Source: Amaurobius ferox (lineage: Eukaryota; Arthropoda; Arachnida; Araneae; Amaurobiidae). Taken from it: DNA of 64,000 nucleotides. Within the stretch, counting starts at the first letter, position 1; each line of letters opens with the position of its first letter. The position numbers were made by a program, and so were the translations under genes. The notes beneath the pieces were generated by a model, which was not told the DNA's origin, searched no databases, and saw only the letters and a program-made list of their open reading frames with translations. The stretch lies in assembly GCA_951213105.1 (NCBI GenBank), contig OX578142.1:119631354-119695353 (forward strand). Reading direction: 5' to 3'. Shown here in pieces: positions 12,021 through 22,628 of this stretch.

Positions 12021-12945
12021 AAAACGATTTTTTTTAAATGCGTGAAAGTGAAACAATGACGATTGAATCACACAGACAAAAAATCAAAATCACACAGACA
12101 ATTGTGCGCATGAATGAATGATTCATCTTTTAAAAGGAAAAATCCGATGTGGACAGCATATGCCTTCCCTACAGATTCATATTTGTTTTCTTTATTTCTT
12201 TCATAATTCATTAAATTAAGTTTATATGCACAAACTAGCACGAATAACTCTTAGAAATTACACTGAAATTGCAGTTTTAATTCAATTTCTTTCCGGGAAA
12301 CTTTGCAAAAATTACTGAAAAGCTGTCTTTAAAAAGTTCCAAAAATTTTTTGGCTGAGATCCCCCCCCCCCCCCATTTATACTTTGCTTGCTTGTGTAAT
12401 AAGACATTTTCTTTAGGCAAGACCCTAGAATTACTGATCGATCCATCTATAAAAGGGAAAAAAATTCTTTGACATACACACATCTTTATATTTTTATCTT
12501 TATTTATTTTACTTTTCATATAACGCTGTTTAATTTCTATAAAATACGAAGAAAACCAAATACTTTTGTTGCCATTAAAAATCGTTTCAGTAAGTTCTAT
12601 GAATCACATTTTATACTGTTACATATTTCATAAAGTATTAATATTTGTTAATTCTAAAATCAATTTTAGTAATTCAATTAATTTTAAATATGTTATCTAA
12701 CCATAATCCTTGCTTGTGTACCACTATTCGGAGAGTTCGTCATTAAAACTTAGATTGCATGGCCAGGTCATCTAAGGGATCTAACATTACCTCCCCACCC
12801 CGAGTTACAAAATTTGTGAAATTTAAAATATATGAAAAATTTAAAAAATATATAAAATACTTATATTTTATATATATATATATTTATTTATTTATTTTAT
12901 ATATATATTTGTTAATATTTTATAATATTTTATATATAAAATATT

Positions 12946-13187
12946 TTAAAAAATTGTATCACTGTCGCTATTCTCGAAATCTGATTCTGCACTTTCAGTT
13001 GACTCTGAGTCATGTTCTGAAGAGGAGTCGGCACATACCACAAAACTGATTTCTTCTTTTCTTCTATGGTTTCTTCCACTAAATTGTCAATTTCCCAATA
13101 TTTATTTTCAACTTTTACTACGTGCTCACAATATTTTATCCACTGCTCCTTTGTAATGCTGGCAAGGGCTGTCGGATGAGGATGCAT
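12946..13187 (-). pseudogene. C-terminal remnant of a DDE-type transposase (tentative)
   Basis: On the minus strand the sequence reads SITKEQWIKYCEHVVKVENK and YWEIDNLVEETIEE. After a one-base frame change near 13055 it continues as ISFVVCADSSSEHDSES and a further acidic Ser/Glu/Asp run, ending in TAA at 12946-12948. A 'KEQW..C..HV.K.E..YW' block followed by a short hydrophobic strand and an acidic tail resembles, from memory, the extreme C-terminus of arthropod DDE transposases. No catalytic region survives upstream, where 13190-13680 gives no supported frame. The family is uncertain and might not be that of the element's own transposase. Confidence 0.4.
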
Positions 13188-13678
13188 AACTTTTCTGAAT
13201 TTGCTTCAGCCTAAAAAAATTGAGGACTTTGTGGACCACATTTCGTTTCTTGGAATAAATTACTTTCACTTCTACAGACATTTTGTCGATAAAAGCATGA
13301 TTCACAAATATCAGATTCTAATTAATTAAATATACAGACGTTAGACGTCGGAACAGAAGTTAGACATTTTCTTAGTCGCAAGCGCAATGCTAGTGTATTC
13401 CAACTATTCTAAATTCCAAACAATTGGAGAAATGCGCGCAACAAACGCGATCGCCAAACAGGTTTCTGCGTTTGGCAACCCTTTCACAGTAATGCACAGA
13501 TCGTCTGTTTGCCAGCCTTCTTCCCTATAGCGAAGTGGACTCATCCAAGGTCACCTGCCAACTCATGCGAACCGAACTATACTCTTCCTAACATGACATT
13601 TATTACTTTCCCTGCAGGTTCAACAACAGGAAGTTCTGTTAATCCTCTTAATACTTCGGCCAAGGACATCATGAGGCT

Positions 13679-13775
13679 GCGACGAACGGAGGCTGCGACG
13701 AATTGAGACCACGACGAATAGTCCTGCGACGAACTATGCGCGATGAATTATCCCGCGACGAATTGACACGGAACC
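13679..13775 (-). repeat. Right terminal AATTCGTCGC array of the MULE-like element
   Basis: Complementary motifs (GCGACGAAYT type) begin near 13679, 13695, 13712, 13726, 13740 and 13755, mirroring the left array. The last ones merge with the terminal inverted repeat that ends at 13775, directly against the 9-bp duplication. Confidence 0.8.
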
Positions 13776-13784
13776 ATTTCAACT

Positions 13785-13975
13785 CGTACACCTTTATTTG
13801 ACCAATATTTTTTCACCAACTTGTTGTGACATTATTCAGTGACATGCAGGGTTAGACTAGACTATTTCTAACAACAGAATTTTGATCACAGCAACACATT
13901 TTGATTACAGGAAATACATTTTGATTACAGCAAGAGTTACCCAACAGTGCAATTGTAAAGCGAAGCCATGTTTAG
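13785..13975. repeat. Spacer with three short tandem CATTTTGATTACAG units
   Basis: Between 13877 and 13935 the phrase TTTTGATYACAG occurs three times in steps of about 22-26 bp. It lies between the MULE-like element and the LINE fragment and belongs clearly to neither. Confidence 0.55.
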
Positions 13976-14951
13976 TCAGAATTTAGATAACTCTCAAAAG
14001 AAACACCGACCCACCCGAAGGTACACGGGAAAGAAGCTCTGTCGCCACGATAGCGCACCCAGGACACCAAAGCGAGGCCAAGAGGCCACGCGACCCAAAC
14101 CATCCTCTCTAGCCACGCAACACACCAACAGCAATCCAAGAGGACGGCGGGCACCAAAACAAAGAACACCAAAGCCCAAGGGCAAACGCGACCTGCCATC
14201 TGAAGAGAGTCATCCTCTCCTGGGTCCCTCAAAACTTTATTAATTTCCAATACAATACAATACAAAGTATAATTCCCTTCATTTAGGGATAACTTCTCTA
14301 TTACATTAAATTTTCACCAACTTAATACAATCTTTCCAAATAGTAGATATATAAAATACATTCTTAAAATAGAATTAAGATATATATACATAAACAAGTA
14401 ACTCCTGGTTACTAAAATAAATACAATCATCTCGATTTGTTAAGTAACAAAATAACAAAAGGTATATACACTACAACAACAATTTCTTAAAATAACACAA
14501 CTCTATTTACAAACTTAATTCAAAACAATCCAAGGTATCATTAATACCAAATCACTCTTAATTCATTTCTAATGTTAAAACATTTTTCATAATTTCTTTA
14601 ACTCCATTTCTACATTTAGGTAGCAAACACAAATTAAAAATATTTACATTAATAAAATTTGCAGGAAAACAATCACTTCTAATAAGGTTCCAAACTTCAC
14701 ACTCATAAATCGTGTGTTTAACAGTTCCATCAGATTTTCCACATTGGCATCTTTTATCTTTTCCAAAGAATCTACTTTGATATTCCTTGAAGGCTCCATG
14801 TCCCGTCAACACTTGGTTCAAGTAAAAGTCTCCACACAATCTTTTCGTTGATACTCTTCTAATTTCGTTGTGCAACTTCTTTCCCATACGATTCTCATCC
14901 CATCTTTCTTGCCATTTCTTAATTGATTCCATATATATCTTCAGAATTAGA
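13976..14951 (-). mobile_element. 5'-truncated LINE fragment with target duplication
   Basis: A minus-strand insertion (13988-14940) is bracketed by TCAGAATTTAGA (13976-13987) and TCAGAATTAGA (14941-14951), a near-perfect target duplication. It contains the last ~125 codons of an ORF2, an AT-rich 3' UTR with AATAAA (about 14238, minus strand) and a GC-rich 3' terminus (14250-13988). The 5' truncation right inside ORF2 and the target duplication are the signature of LINE integration. This is a different LINE from the one at 2-8 kb. Confidence 0.8.
14558..14932 (-). pseudogene. LINE ORF2 C-terminus (R1/I-like), 5' truncated
   Basis: The fragment starts in frame at the truncation point and reads to a natural stop without a break. 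It contains SIKKWQERWDENRMGK, the conserved LTGHGAFKEYQSRF block, and a Cys/His knuckle CQCGKSDGTVKHTIYEC. These follow RNase H in R1-, TRAS- and I-like LINEs, where the knuckle is thought to contact nucleic acid. No RT or endonuclease sequence precedes it, so it cannot act alone. The absence of internal stops suggests a younger insertion than the larger LINE. The Met at 14932 is not a true start; the frame simply enters from the truncated end. Confidence 0.82.
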
Positions 14952-15764
14952 CTTGTCTCTTTTAGACTTGTCTAATAATATAGTAGACGACCTTGGAAAC
15001 AGGTTCCTACATGTAGTTTTACATACAAATTACATTTACTTCATTATTTTAGCTAGTATTTTCATCATAGGTGAAATCTATTTTACATTTTATTAGGGAT
15101 AAAACTATTTTTCTTCCTTGAAACTTCTCTCATGCAATACTTCTCAAATATATTCTAAAGGTTTCCTGAAACATTTAAATATTCTTCACAAATATCGTTT
15201 GATTCAAAGAGAGATATATTTAAAAAAACTTAAATGTATTTAGTATTTTCTTTAAAGTCTATAATTTCATTAGTTTCATCCGAAGATAGTTAGTCAGTAT
15301 TTCGAACTTTTAAATTAAGAATGAAAGAAACGTTTAATTTTCGCTTTAATTTAACTGTTCCTTACATGTGATGAAATAATCGAATGATTCACACCATGGT
15401 CACAATTTCAAAGTTTACTTAAAAGTTACTGCATTTAAAATTTTTGAAACTAACTGTAACTTTAAAGACATATATTTTTAATTTGCTAATTACTAATTGC
15501 ATGGAGTTAGAAAGAAGGAGATAAAACTCATATGGATAAACGCCAGAAAATGCCGTAATGGTTTGAGCATTATACCTAGGTGTCGCAAGTGTTAGTAAAG
15601 TAGCTGTTATTAGTAGTTGGCACAATAGAAAGGAGTATTATTTAGTATATGCATTTTTGATTATTTTTAAATTATGGGTTCACTAATTATGAGTATAATT
15701 AACCACTATTTTTTCATAGTTGTAGAATAAAATACAGAATGTATGGTGATAAAAATAAATTGCA
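14952..15764. other. AT-rich spacer
   Basis: There is a 14-bp imperfect duplication of TTAGACTTGTCT at its left edge (14946-14973). Otherwise I see no gene, inverted repeat or known repeat family. Confidence 0.55.
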
Positions 15765-16028
15765 AGGTAACATATATATATATATATATTGTAATGGCCA
15801 GGCACTTGACTTTCGTCATTCGCCTTCTTTCGTCAGCGGCCAGAATGTGAACAATTTAGCCGTCCTAAGACGTTGCCCCAGGCGCACCAGAGGAGGGCGG
15901 AACACATTACGTCCCCAACACAAACACCCTTGCCTTACGCGGGACTCGAACCCACAACGCGGCGGTCAAGTGATTGTTGTGGAAACGCTCGCCTGGACCA
16001 CTCGACCACTGCTTCGGCAGGTAACATA
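15765..16028 (-). mobile_element. tRNA-derived SINE with 10-bp target duplication
   Basis: On the minus strand the head reads as a tRNA-like promoter: a box A-like GTGGTCGAGTGG (about 16010-15999) and a box B GGTTCGAGTCC (about 15949-15939), 50 bp apart, most like a Ser/Leu-type tRNA. The body continues to about 15790 and ends in an (AT)n tail. AGGTAACATA flanks it at 15765-15774 and 16019-16028, so the inserted part is 15775-16018. It would be transcribed by RNA polymerase III and mobilised by a LINE; that is known of SINEs in general. Confidence 0.85.
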
Positions 16029-16930
16029 ATTTTGAATACGTAGGAATATTTTTTATTGCTTCAGTTCTACTTTGCATTGCGCTAATAATTTATTTTTACA
16101 AAATTGACAGTTAAAAGAATCGCCATAGAAATGAGTACAATGCAGGACTACTTATCTTAACCCAGCGCCACCTGAATTATTGTCTCAAACGATATTGGCG
16201 TTTTCTTTTTATGAAGTTTTAACTCCTTACTTTTACCATCATGACTAATTGATTCAGAGGTTAGGGGACATTTCTTTGAAGACTTTGTTTAGAATTTTAA
16301 ATACTTCGATTGAATACATGCCTCGTGTTTCTATTTCATTAATTCAATCGTTATAGTCGTTTAAGACGTAAAATATTCACTTGGAGTTCACTCAAATGCA
16401 AAACATTCACAAATTTCAGCATGTTTTGGCCCATAAATGAGCCAGAAGTGAACTAAAGATGAGCAATTAATTTGGAATTGAAAACGCCATAAGTAGAGTC
16501 CCAAACCCGACAATTGAAGTCATTACATATAACTTAGAACTATGTTTCAACTGAAGCAACTGGCTCTCAAAGTTTTACAAGATAATCCTCTGTAAAAAAT
16601 TAATTGAGCAGAATATAATGATAAGCTTACCAAACACCAGTATTGACAAGTACTGAGATAAAAATTAAATTAAAAATGTAAACACAAATATCTTAAATGA
16701 AAATAAGATAACTTCATCAAAAACAGCATACAACACAAAAATATTGGCCGGTTTCAAAGGCTTTTTTCATTAGGACGCATCTGTACCCGTGAAAGCAAGA
16801 TCGACGACTGATGTAAGAATAGCAAACGTGACTAAAATATTGAAATGCAGTGGATTTGTCAAGACAAAATAAATCACCTCATCTTCTCGGGATACCTCTG
16901 TTCACTTTTTGCTCACGTCATTCTTATATG
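16029..16930. other. AT-rich spacer
   Basis: No coding similarity, repeat copy or strong hairpin was found in this stretch, which precedes the promoter-like block. Confidence 0.5.
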
Positions 16931-16946
16931 TTACTTTTCGTTTCAA

Positions 16947-17060
16947 ATTGGCTGAATTATTCTTCATTCCGCTTTCTGATTGGCTCGCTCATGTGAACTC
17001 TTAATCCAAGCCTTGGTTATATAAATTCCTGTGTTTCTTCTATTTGCGCCCATTTCGTTC
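16947..17060 (+). promoter_or_regulatory. Promoter-like block: two ATTGGCT boxes and a TATA box
   Basis: Two ATTGGCT (inverted CCAAT, NF-Y type) boxes at 16947-16953 and 16979-16985 are followed by TATATAAA at 17018-17025, with a possible start 25-35 bp further on near 17050. The layout is that of a compact animal RNA polymerase II promoter, histone-like in style. Downstream, a 66-codon frame from Met 17044 resembles nothing I know, so no gene can be assigned. It could be the upstream end of a decayed gene. Confidence 0.4.
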
Positions 17061-17219
17061 TTTTGACTGCGGGTTTGTTTCTGTTGCCCTAACGAAAGAG
17101 ATCCAACGTATCCTCGAAACAGTTGCATGCTACATTATTATCTTATTTGGGCTTAAATACGTTGATGAAGTTTTCCTTAATCTAAAATATGTCATATTTT
17201 TAAAAACATTGTCACAATT

Positions 17220-17490
17220 TTCTTTCAGACTTTATAGAATATAAAACAAAAATTCACTTTTTAAATTTAAGCGCGTAGTTTGTATAAATATCTATATTTC
17301 ATAAATTATCTTTCATACTTCATAGAATCCAAAAAGAAAATAAACATTTTCTTAATCAAAGTGCATAGTTTGTACAGATATCCATATTTCATTGATTATT
17401 TTTCATACTTCATACAATAAAAAACTTTTCAAATTTAATTTCGTAGTCTGTACAGATATTTATATTTTATTGAATTATCTTCCAAGAACA
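17220..17490. repeat. Diverged tandem repeat, ~80-90 bp unit, about 3 copies
   Basis: The phrase CGTAGTTTGTA..ATAT recurs at about 17275, 17365 and 17444, each followed by TATTTCAT or TATTTTAT. TTTCATACTTCATA recurs at about 17310 and 17400, with a weaker copy at 17222. Confidence 0.7.
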
Positions 17491-18702
17491 CTTGGAAATT
17501 TCATTTTTGCAATACATATTCACTGAATTTTACGGGTTATTACAAATATTAAAAAATCCATAAAATGTTCTAAGTTTCTTAAAATATTTTACGACTCCAC
17601 CTCCAAAAAATACATTCTCGATACAGTCTAAATGCAACGGATTTAACACAGTCGTAGTAATCACAAATACATCCGCGAATATGTTTACTAATTGTACATA
17701 TATACATTAATTGTATATATAATTGTACATATATTACACCTTGTACATATATGCAGTTTAACTATTTTTATATTATTTGAAGAAAAGCATATTTAGCTGA
17801 AACATTCATACCTTATTTTCTTAAGAAACTGTTACATATCATTCTGTTTATTTTAATTCGCAGTGTATATTTTTTTCAACTAAAGCAGCATTTACTTTAT
17901 TATGCTGAAAACCAGTAAAGTATTAAAAATGTGAATGCTTTTAAAATATATATTTCTCTCTCTATTTTAGATAAATCGTTAAACTTAACATTTTGGCGTA
18001 ATGCTTCTATTAACAATTCAAGACAGATAGATTCAAAGTTCTCCGGAAATAAAGAAGTAAATTACAGGAATTCTCCAAAAGCTTTATTGAAAGGATTTCA
18101 GATTGAATTTTTATGAAACATTTTACTCAATTACTTATATTTATAGATGAGATTCTTCTGAATGAGGAAAGAAGTTTTAAAGAATCCCGCTTAAAAGCTT
18201 TTACGCTTCTTTTCAGCGGCAATGATTCACTTTCCTTTTAAAACATATTGCAAGAAAATCCGAAAAGTGGAATGGTACACATTAAAGTATTTCTTTCCGA
18301 ACTGAGGAAGTTTACTTTTCTGAATAAGTATACATGATATTACGAAAAAGTATTGATACGAGTGACCACTGTAAACGCATTAAATCCTCTGCGATTTATT
18401 GAATTATTTGTTATAGAGATAGATGTATATGTAGCCATTGTAGGGTCCTCCTCAAATATAGATTGAAAAATAATCGTCTGTAAAGCTAAATGGATAGAGG
18501 ATCCCCGTGCCATCCGGAGATTGCAAGATCATTTTTCATCTAAGAGCTATTTACAATTATGCCTGGGCAATTTATCCCTACAAAATAAATGCAATAGCTG
18601 ACGTCAGAATAATAGGAAAATTCAAATATTTCCAGAGCCCTAAATTTTGAAGTCCTTTCAAATCATGAAATTATTTCGATAAAAAAAAAGTTTCTATCTC
18701 TT
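17491..18702. other. AT-rich spacer
   Basis: The sequence is low complexity with clustered ACATATA/TGTACATATA palindromic words at about 17690-17755. No gene is supported. Confidence 0.5.
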
Positions 18703-18768
18703 AGGGTTCTATTTACCAATTAAAATAGGGTTCTATTTACCAATTAAAATAGGGTTCTATTTACCAAA
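18703..18768. repeat. 24-bp tandem repeat, 2.75 copies
   Basis: The unit begins AGGGTTCTATTTACCAATTA and repeats exactly at 18703, 18727 and 18751 (the last is partial). Perfect identity implies a recent duplication. Confidence 0.9.
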
Positions 18769-20444
18769 CTACCTTTCATTGAATCGCCTGCTTTATTCGA
18801 TAAATATCGCGCTCACAGACATAAAGACATAATTCAAAAATGTTTGCCTCAATATTATCTGTCTTCATTCTCTTTTTTAATTTTTCGATGTATCGAAAAA
18901 ATTGTTTTAAAAACATTTGTTTTCCCAGTTTGTATCCCCCAAAAGCATAATTTTTCTAGTATTTACCGTTTAAAAAGTTATACTAGCGTTTATAGAAAAC
19001 GCCTAATTCTTTCAAAACTCATCGGCTCCACAGACTTGTAGACAGACCAATAAACACAAATTCAGACACATCGTAAAGTGGATCCATTCATAATATCATA
19101 TGAATATTCTGCCTTCAGTTTTTTGAAATCCACATTGGTTTAAACCATTTAAATCCAGCATCTGGCATTGCTTTAGACTATTAAGTCCAGCATTAGTTTA
19201 AACCTTGCCAGCCAGTTTAAACAATGTTTTTTTTTAAACTATTTTTTAGTTTAAACCATATTTTACACTAAGGTTTTATTCATAATGATTCATTTTTATA
19301 AACCGGTTCTTTCCAATCCTGGTTGTTAGAAAAAACATATTTCATGGAATTGGCAACAGTCAGAACAAAAGGAAAACGTTTTCCGTATTTAAAAAGTATG
19401 CGGCTGCCTAAATCCACTGAAAACTAAAAGGAATACAGTGGTCGTCGGTATAATGGCTATATACCACGTTATCTCAGAAGTAAAATTACCGACAACTGGA
19501 CCCTTTTTATTGCATATTATCACATATTGATTTGATAAATATTAGACGAATTTCAAAATTACTATATTGTTAAACCGTTTAAGAAATTAAAGTCCACTCA
19601 GTCTATCAATTGGGATAATGTTCTTTCTTTTATTGGTAAAGGTAGCCCTGATTTTGAATTATTAATATACTTTTTCTCATTTTATTAAACATTTCTATTA
19701 AAACTATAACTTTCCCTAGTGTGTGAAAATATGGAAACGTTATTTCTGTACATAAAAACGTACTAAATATAATATTTCTAATTATAAACCTATTACTATC
19801 CTATTAATTTTTTGAATGTATTATGTAAGATAAAATATTTTCTCAAATAAAGAAATGGATTTAACCTTATTAATATGGTTTTATGCTAATGCGCTCTACA
19901 TTATCCCATTTAACTTATTTTACTGGTGATATTACTGATGTTCTTGAATATAAAACGTTTTACTATAAAGATCTTGGGCTGCTAGCCTGTAAATAAATTG
20001 CATGTAGTTTTGCAATTGACATATTGTCCTGTATTTACTCATACGTATTACAGATCTTGTTCGGTAAATTTTTGGATTTATTTTTGGATTTTATAGTAAA
20101 GTTCTGATCAAAATCACAGAACCCACCTATTAGGAACGTTCTTAAAGATTTGGAAAACACTCGCATTGCTGATAACAGAATCCATGGCCAGGTTATTCTT
20201 TCTCCGGTTTAAAGGAATCTGAAGGAATTATAATGTAGATTCAACTTAAACATTAGAAGGAAACATAATTGATTCAGTAATCCAATGATTAGAGCAATAT
20301 CTTACAGCCAAATATTCTCAGTGTTTTACACTGTATAATCATAGAATGATAAAAAAGAACTTAATTTGCGACGTCACGGTAAATTTTAACCTCTTTCGGG
20401 ATGAAGCCTACTGAAGGAACAGGTACTGAAAGAAAGCAGGAATA
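18769..20444. other. AT-rich spacer with GTTTAAAC cluster
   Basis: Between about 19135 and 19258 the word GTTTAAAC or TTTAAAC(C) occurs five or six times with irregular spacing. The remainder has no recognised gene or mobile element. Confidence 0.5.
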
Positions 20445-21769
20445 AACAAGAAAGATCAATCATGCATAAAGCATTGATCATGAAACGCTTTCCAACTTCA
20501 ATGCAATATTATTTAAACATCTCTAAAATGCGAAACATTGATCGGTAATATTTTTAAAATTATCACAAAACTACATTAATTTATTATATTTGAAAACTTA
20601 AAACTTGATCGAAAAAAATGGACTTCATTCAAATGACGGCACTGAAATATAAATTGCCTGGTTTAAACATCTCTAAAATGCAATACATTCCTCGATAATA
20701 TTTTTTAAATTGTCATAATACTACAGTAATTTATTATATTTGAAAACTTCATCGAAAGCAAATGAAATTCATTCAAATGACGTCATCTAAATATAACAAG
20801 CCTGGCTCTCTCTATAAAAGCAGCACTTCATTCATAAACATTTTTCCATTTATTTCATTCATCACAATACTATAATAATTTATTTTATTTAAAAACATAA
20901 GACCATGGAGATACAAGTAATTAAACTCTATGCTTAAAACTTCATCGAAAAAATCGTCCTTCTCTCTGTAAAATCAATTGATATTTCATACATATCAGCT
21001 ATATTGCAGACTCCATGGGCTAAATAATTTTGCTTTAAAGAAATGCAGCAATTCTTGTACAACTCATTCAACATATTTTGGTATTTACATTTTCCATAAG
21101 TGAAAAATAGGCTTCGTTGTAGAAATAATCAAATTTGGATGATCCTTTAAACTCAAATGTATTATAATTGCGTTATTTCAGTATGTAGATGCACAGAATT
21201 TAAGCAAAAATAAAGCGGTTTTAGGACGGAAACAACACTAAATATGAATTAGAAAGAACTTTAAAAATCACAATTTTGACACAAGATGGATACCATATTT
21301 TATTTTGAAGTGGGTCACGTGATCTCTTCATATGGTAGTCACCTGATCGCTTAAAAAAATGTGTAATTATTATTTTAATTTTTATTTCAAAAACTACCGA
21401 ATATATTTTGCTGAAATTTTTTTTTATATATTTTATGGGATAATTTGAATATTTCCTAAAATTTTCAAAGTAATTTGTGAATTTTAAATCCGCTTAAAAA
21501 AATGTTTGAAAAATTAGGTCCCATAGGGTTCAATGCTTTTCATTTTTTCAACCCGGGTTCAATGTATTTCATTATTTCATCCCGGGTTCAATCCAAAACT
21601 AATTGGGTGATACTACTCATTTATATTCCCATAGGTCCCACAGACCGTCTGAACAACATACTAAAATTTCATTTTGACAAAGTCATTTTTACGGCAGTTT
21701 CCGTGCTAACGGACAGAATGAACAAAGTCACAAACACTTTTCAACTTTGTTGTAAAGAGTTGAAAAACA
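20445..21769 (-). repeat. Full-length Rep-A copy (1325 bp)
   Basis: This is a complete reverse-strand copy running from AACAAGAAAGATCAATCATG (20445) to the hairpin and T-rich end near 21769. Its length, 1325 bp, equals that of the copy at 61781-63106. It includes TGACGTCA (about 20779), the ATGGAGTCTGCA-type block, and a paired CACGTGATC/CACCTGATC site (about 21316-21347). A 98-codon frame at its hairpin end recurs in other copies only as a by-product of the conserved DNA. Confidence 0.92.
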
Positions 21770-22375
21770 AAGAAATGTGTGTATTAGGACGAAACTAGGA
21801 TGTTGTGTTTATTTTCCCAATACATGCTTTCAAAATACAAGCTGACAGACAGGGAAGAGTACAGGCTTTTAAAAATGCATAACAGTAGCCAGAAAAGGAG
21901 TACAGCAACATTCACCAGTCAAGAACGTTCTGGAAGGCATCACAGAGTTGTCTCGCTACGGCACAAGTATAGTTTACTAGACGGATAAATAGAAACATTC
22001 TGGAAGCGCTACGCTTAATGGAAATGCTAGGAGACAAGGATAGTACACCAAACACTAAGCAGGACGGCCAGTCAACACACTAACGTCCCAAATACCTCAC
22101 AATGCACTGGCAATAGTTGGTCAGAAAATGGCGGTGAGTCATCGACCGCGTGGTGCATATCCTATACTCCACGTTGGGTCATCATATTTATTCATCTGGC
22201 TATGCAAAGTACAAACTATACTACGTCACATCTCTGTATTACTATTGAAGAACTCACCAGCACTACACTGTTTCTCACAAGCAATTGCTCTCTCGACAGA
22301 TCCACTCCAAGACTGCTCAATCCTGGCACGCTACTCTAGGTATTTGTACTACCGACTGTAGCCGAAATTTGCATG
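21770..22375. other. Unassigned spacer of mixed composition
   Basis: This block is less AT-rich than its surroundings and shows no stop-poor frame with recognisable similarity. It may be remnant element DNA, but I cannot place it. Confidence 0.4.
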
Positions 22376-22512
22376 CATTTGCATAAGTTAATTTCTTGGC
22401 TGGTTGGGTCGCGCATGGTTCCACCGCCCAATGAGGTTACATATATTTGTATAAGTTCCCTTTTTGGCTGTATAGGTCGCTCATCGGATCAATGCCCAGC
22501 GATGTCGAGGCG
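22376..22512. repeat. Diverged ~75-bp tandem duplication
   Basis: TTTGCATAAGTT...TTGGCTGG.TGGGTCGC.CAT (22376-22436) is echoed by TTTGTATAAGTT...TTGGCTGTATAGGTCGCTCAT (22452-22512). The function is unknown. Confidence 0.55.
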
Positions 22513-22544
22513 CAGCGTTGAAACGAAGCTAGAACCTCGAACGA

Positions 22545-22628
22545 GATCTTGGAATGTTAAAGACCCAGACCGTCCGACTCATCCTAGAACTTGAGCAACC
22601 ATTTCGACGGCCGGTGATCTTGGAATGT
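22545..22628 (-). mobile_element. Very short fragment of the 5S-headed SINE with 13-bp target duplication
   Basis: Only 58 bp (22558-22615) of the SINE 3' end are present, carrying the diagnostic GACCCAGACCGTCCGAC on the plus strand and CGACGGCCGG. It is flanked by perfect copies of GATCTTGGAATGT at 22545-22557 and 22616-22628. Extreme 5' truncation with an intact target duplication is typical of LINE-driven insertion. Confidence 0.8.

Larger units (their letters stand above)
11871..13784. mobile_element. MULE-like DNA transposon with AATTCGTCGC-array termini and 9-bp target duplication
   Basis: The element itself is 11880-13775 (1896 bp). It is flanked by a perfect 9-bp duplication, ATTTCAACT, at 11871-11879 and 13776-13784. 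Its ends are inverted: GGTGTCGCGTCAATTCG on the left and, on the complement, GGTTCCGTGTCAATTCG on the right. Inside each terminus the motif AATTCGTCGC recurs: about seven or eight copies at 11885-12019 and about six complementary copies at 13679-13765. A 9-bp duplication with G-rich ends is typical of Mutator-like elements. The interior is AT-rich, has a run of 14 C near 12361, and retains only a frameshifted coding relic (12946-13187), so the copy is non-autonomous. Confidence 0.82.

Noticed and set aside
12361..12374. Run of 14 C as a structural signal such as a G-quadruplex on the other strand
   Set aside because: A single homopolymer run inside a degraded transposon, most simply slippage or a sequencing weak spot.
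13968..14265. Overlapping frames of 91-97 codons on both strands, basic or hydrophobic in composition
   Set aside because: They lie in the GC-rich 3' terminus of a LINE fragment; openness on both strands reflects composition.
17044..17244. Small gene downstream of the promoter-like block
   Set aside because: The 66-codon frame resembles no family I know and quickly becomes AT-rich; the promoter block is listed without a gene.
21502..21798. 98-codon frame, similar frames in other Rep-A copies
   Set aside because: The frame follows from DNA conservation at the hairpin end; it is interrupted in most copies and lacks a start or stop in common.
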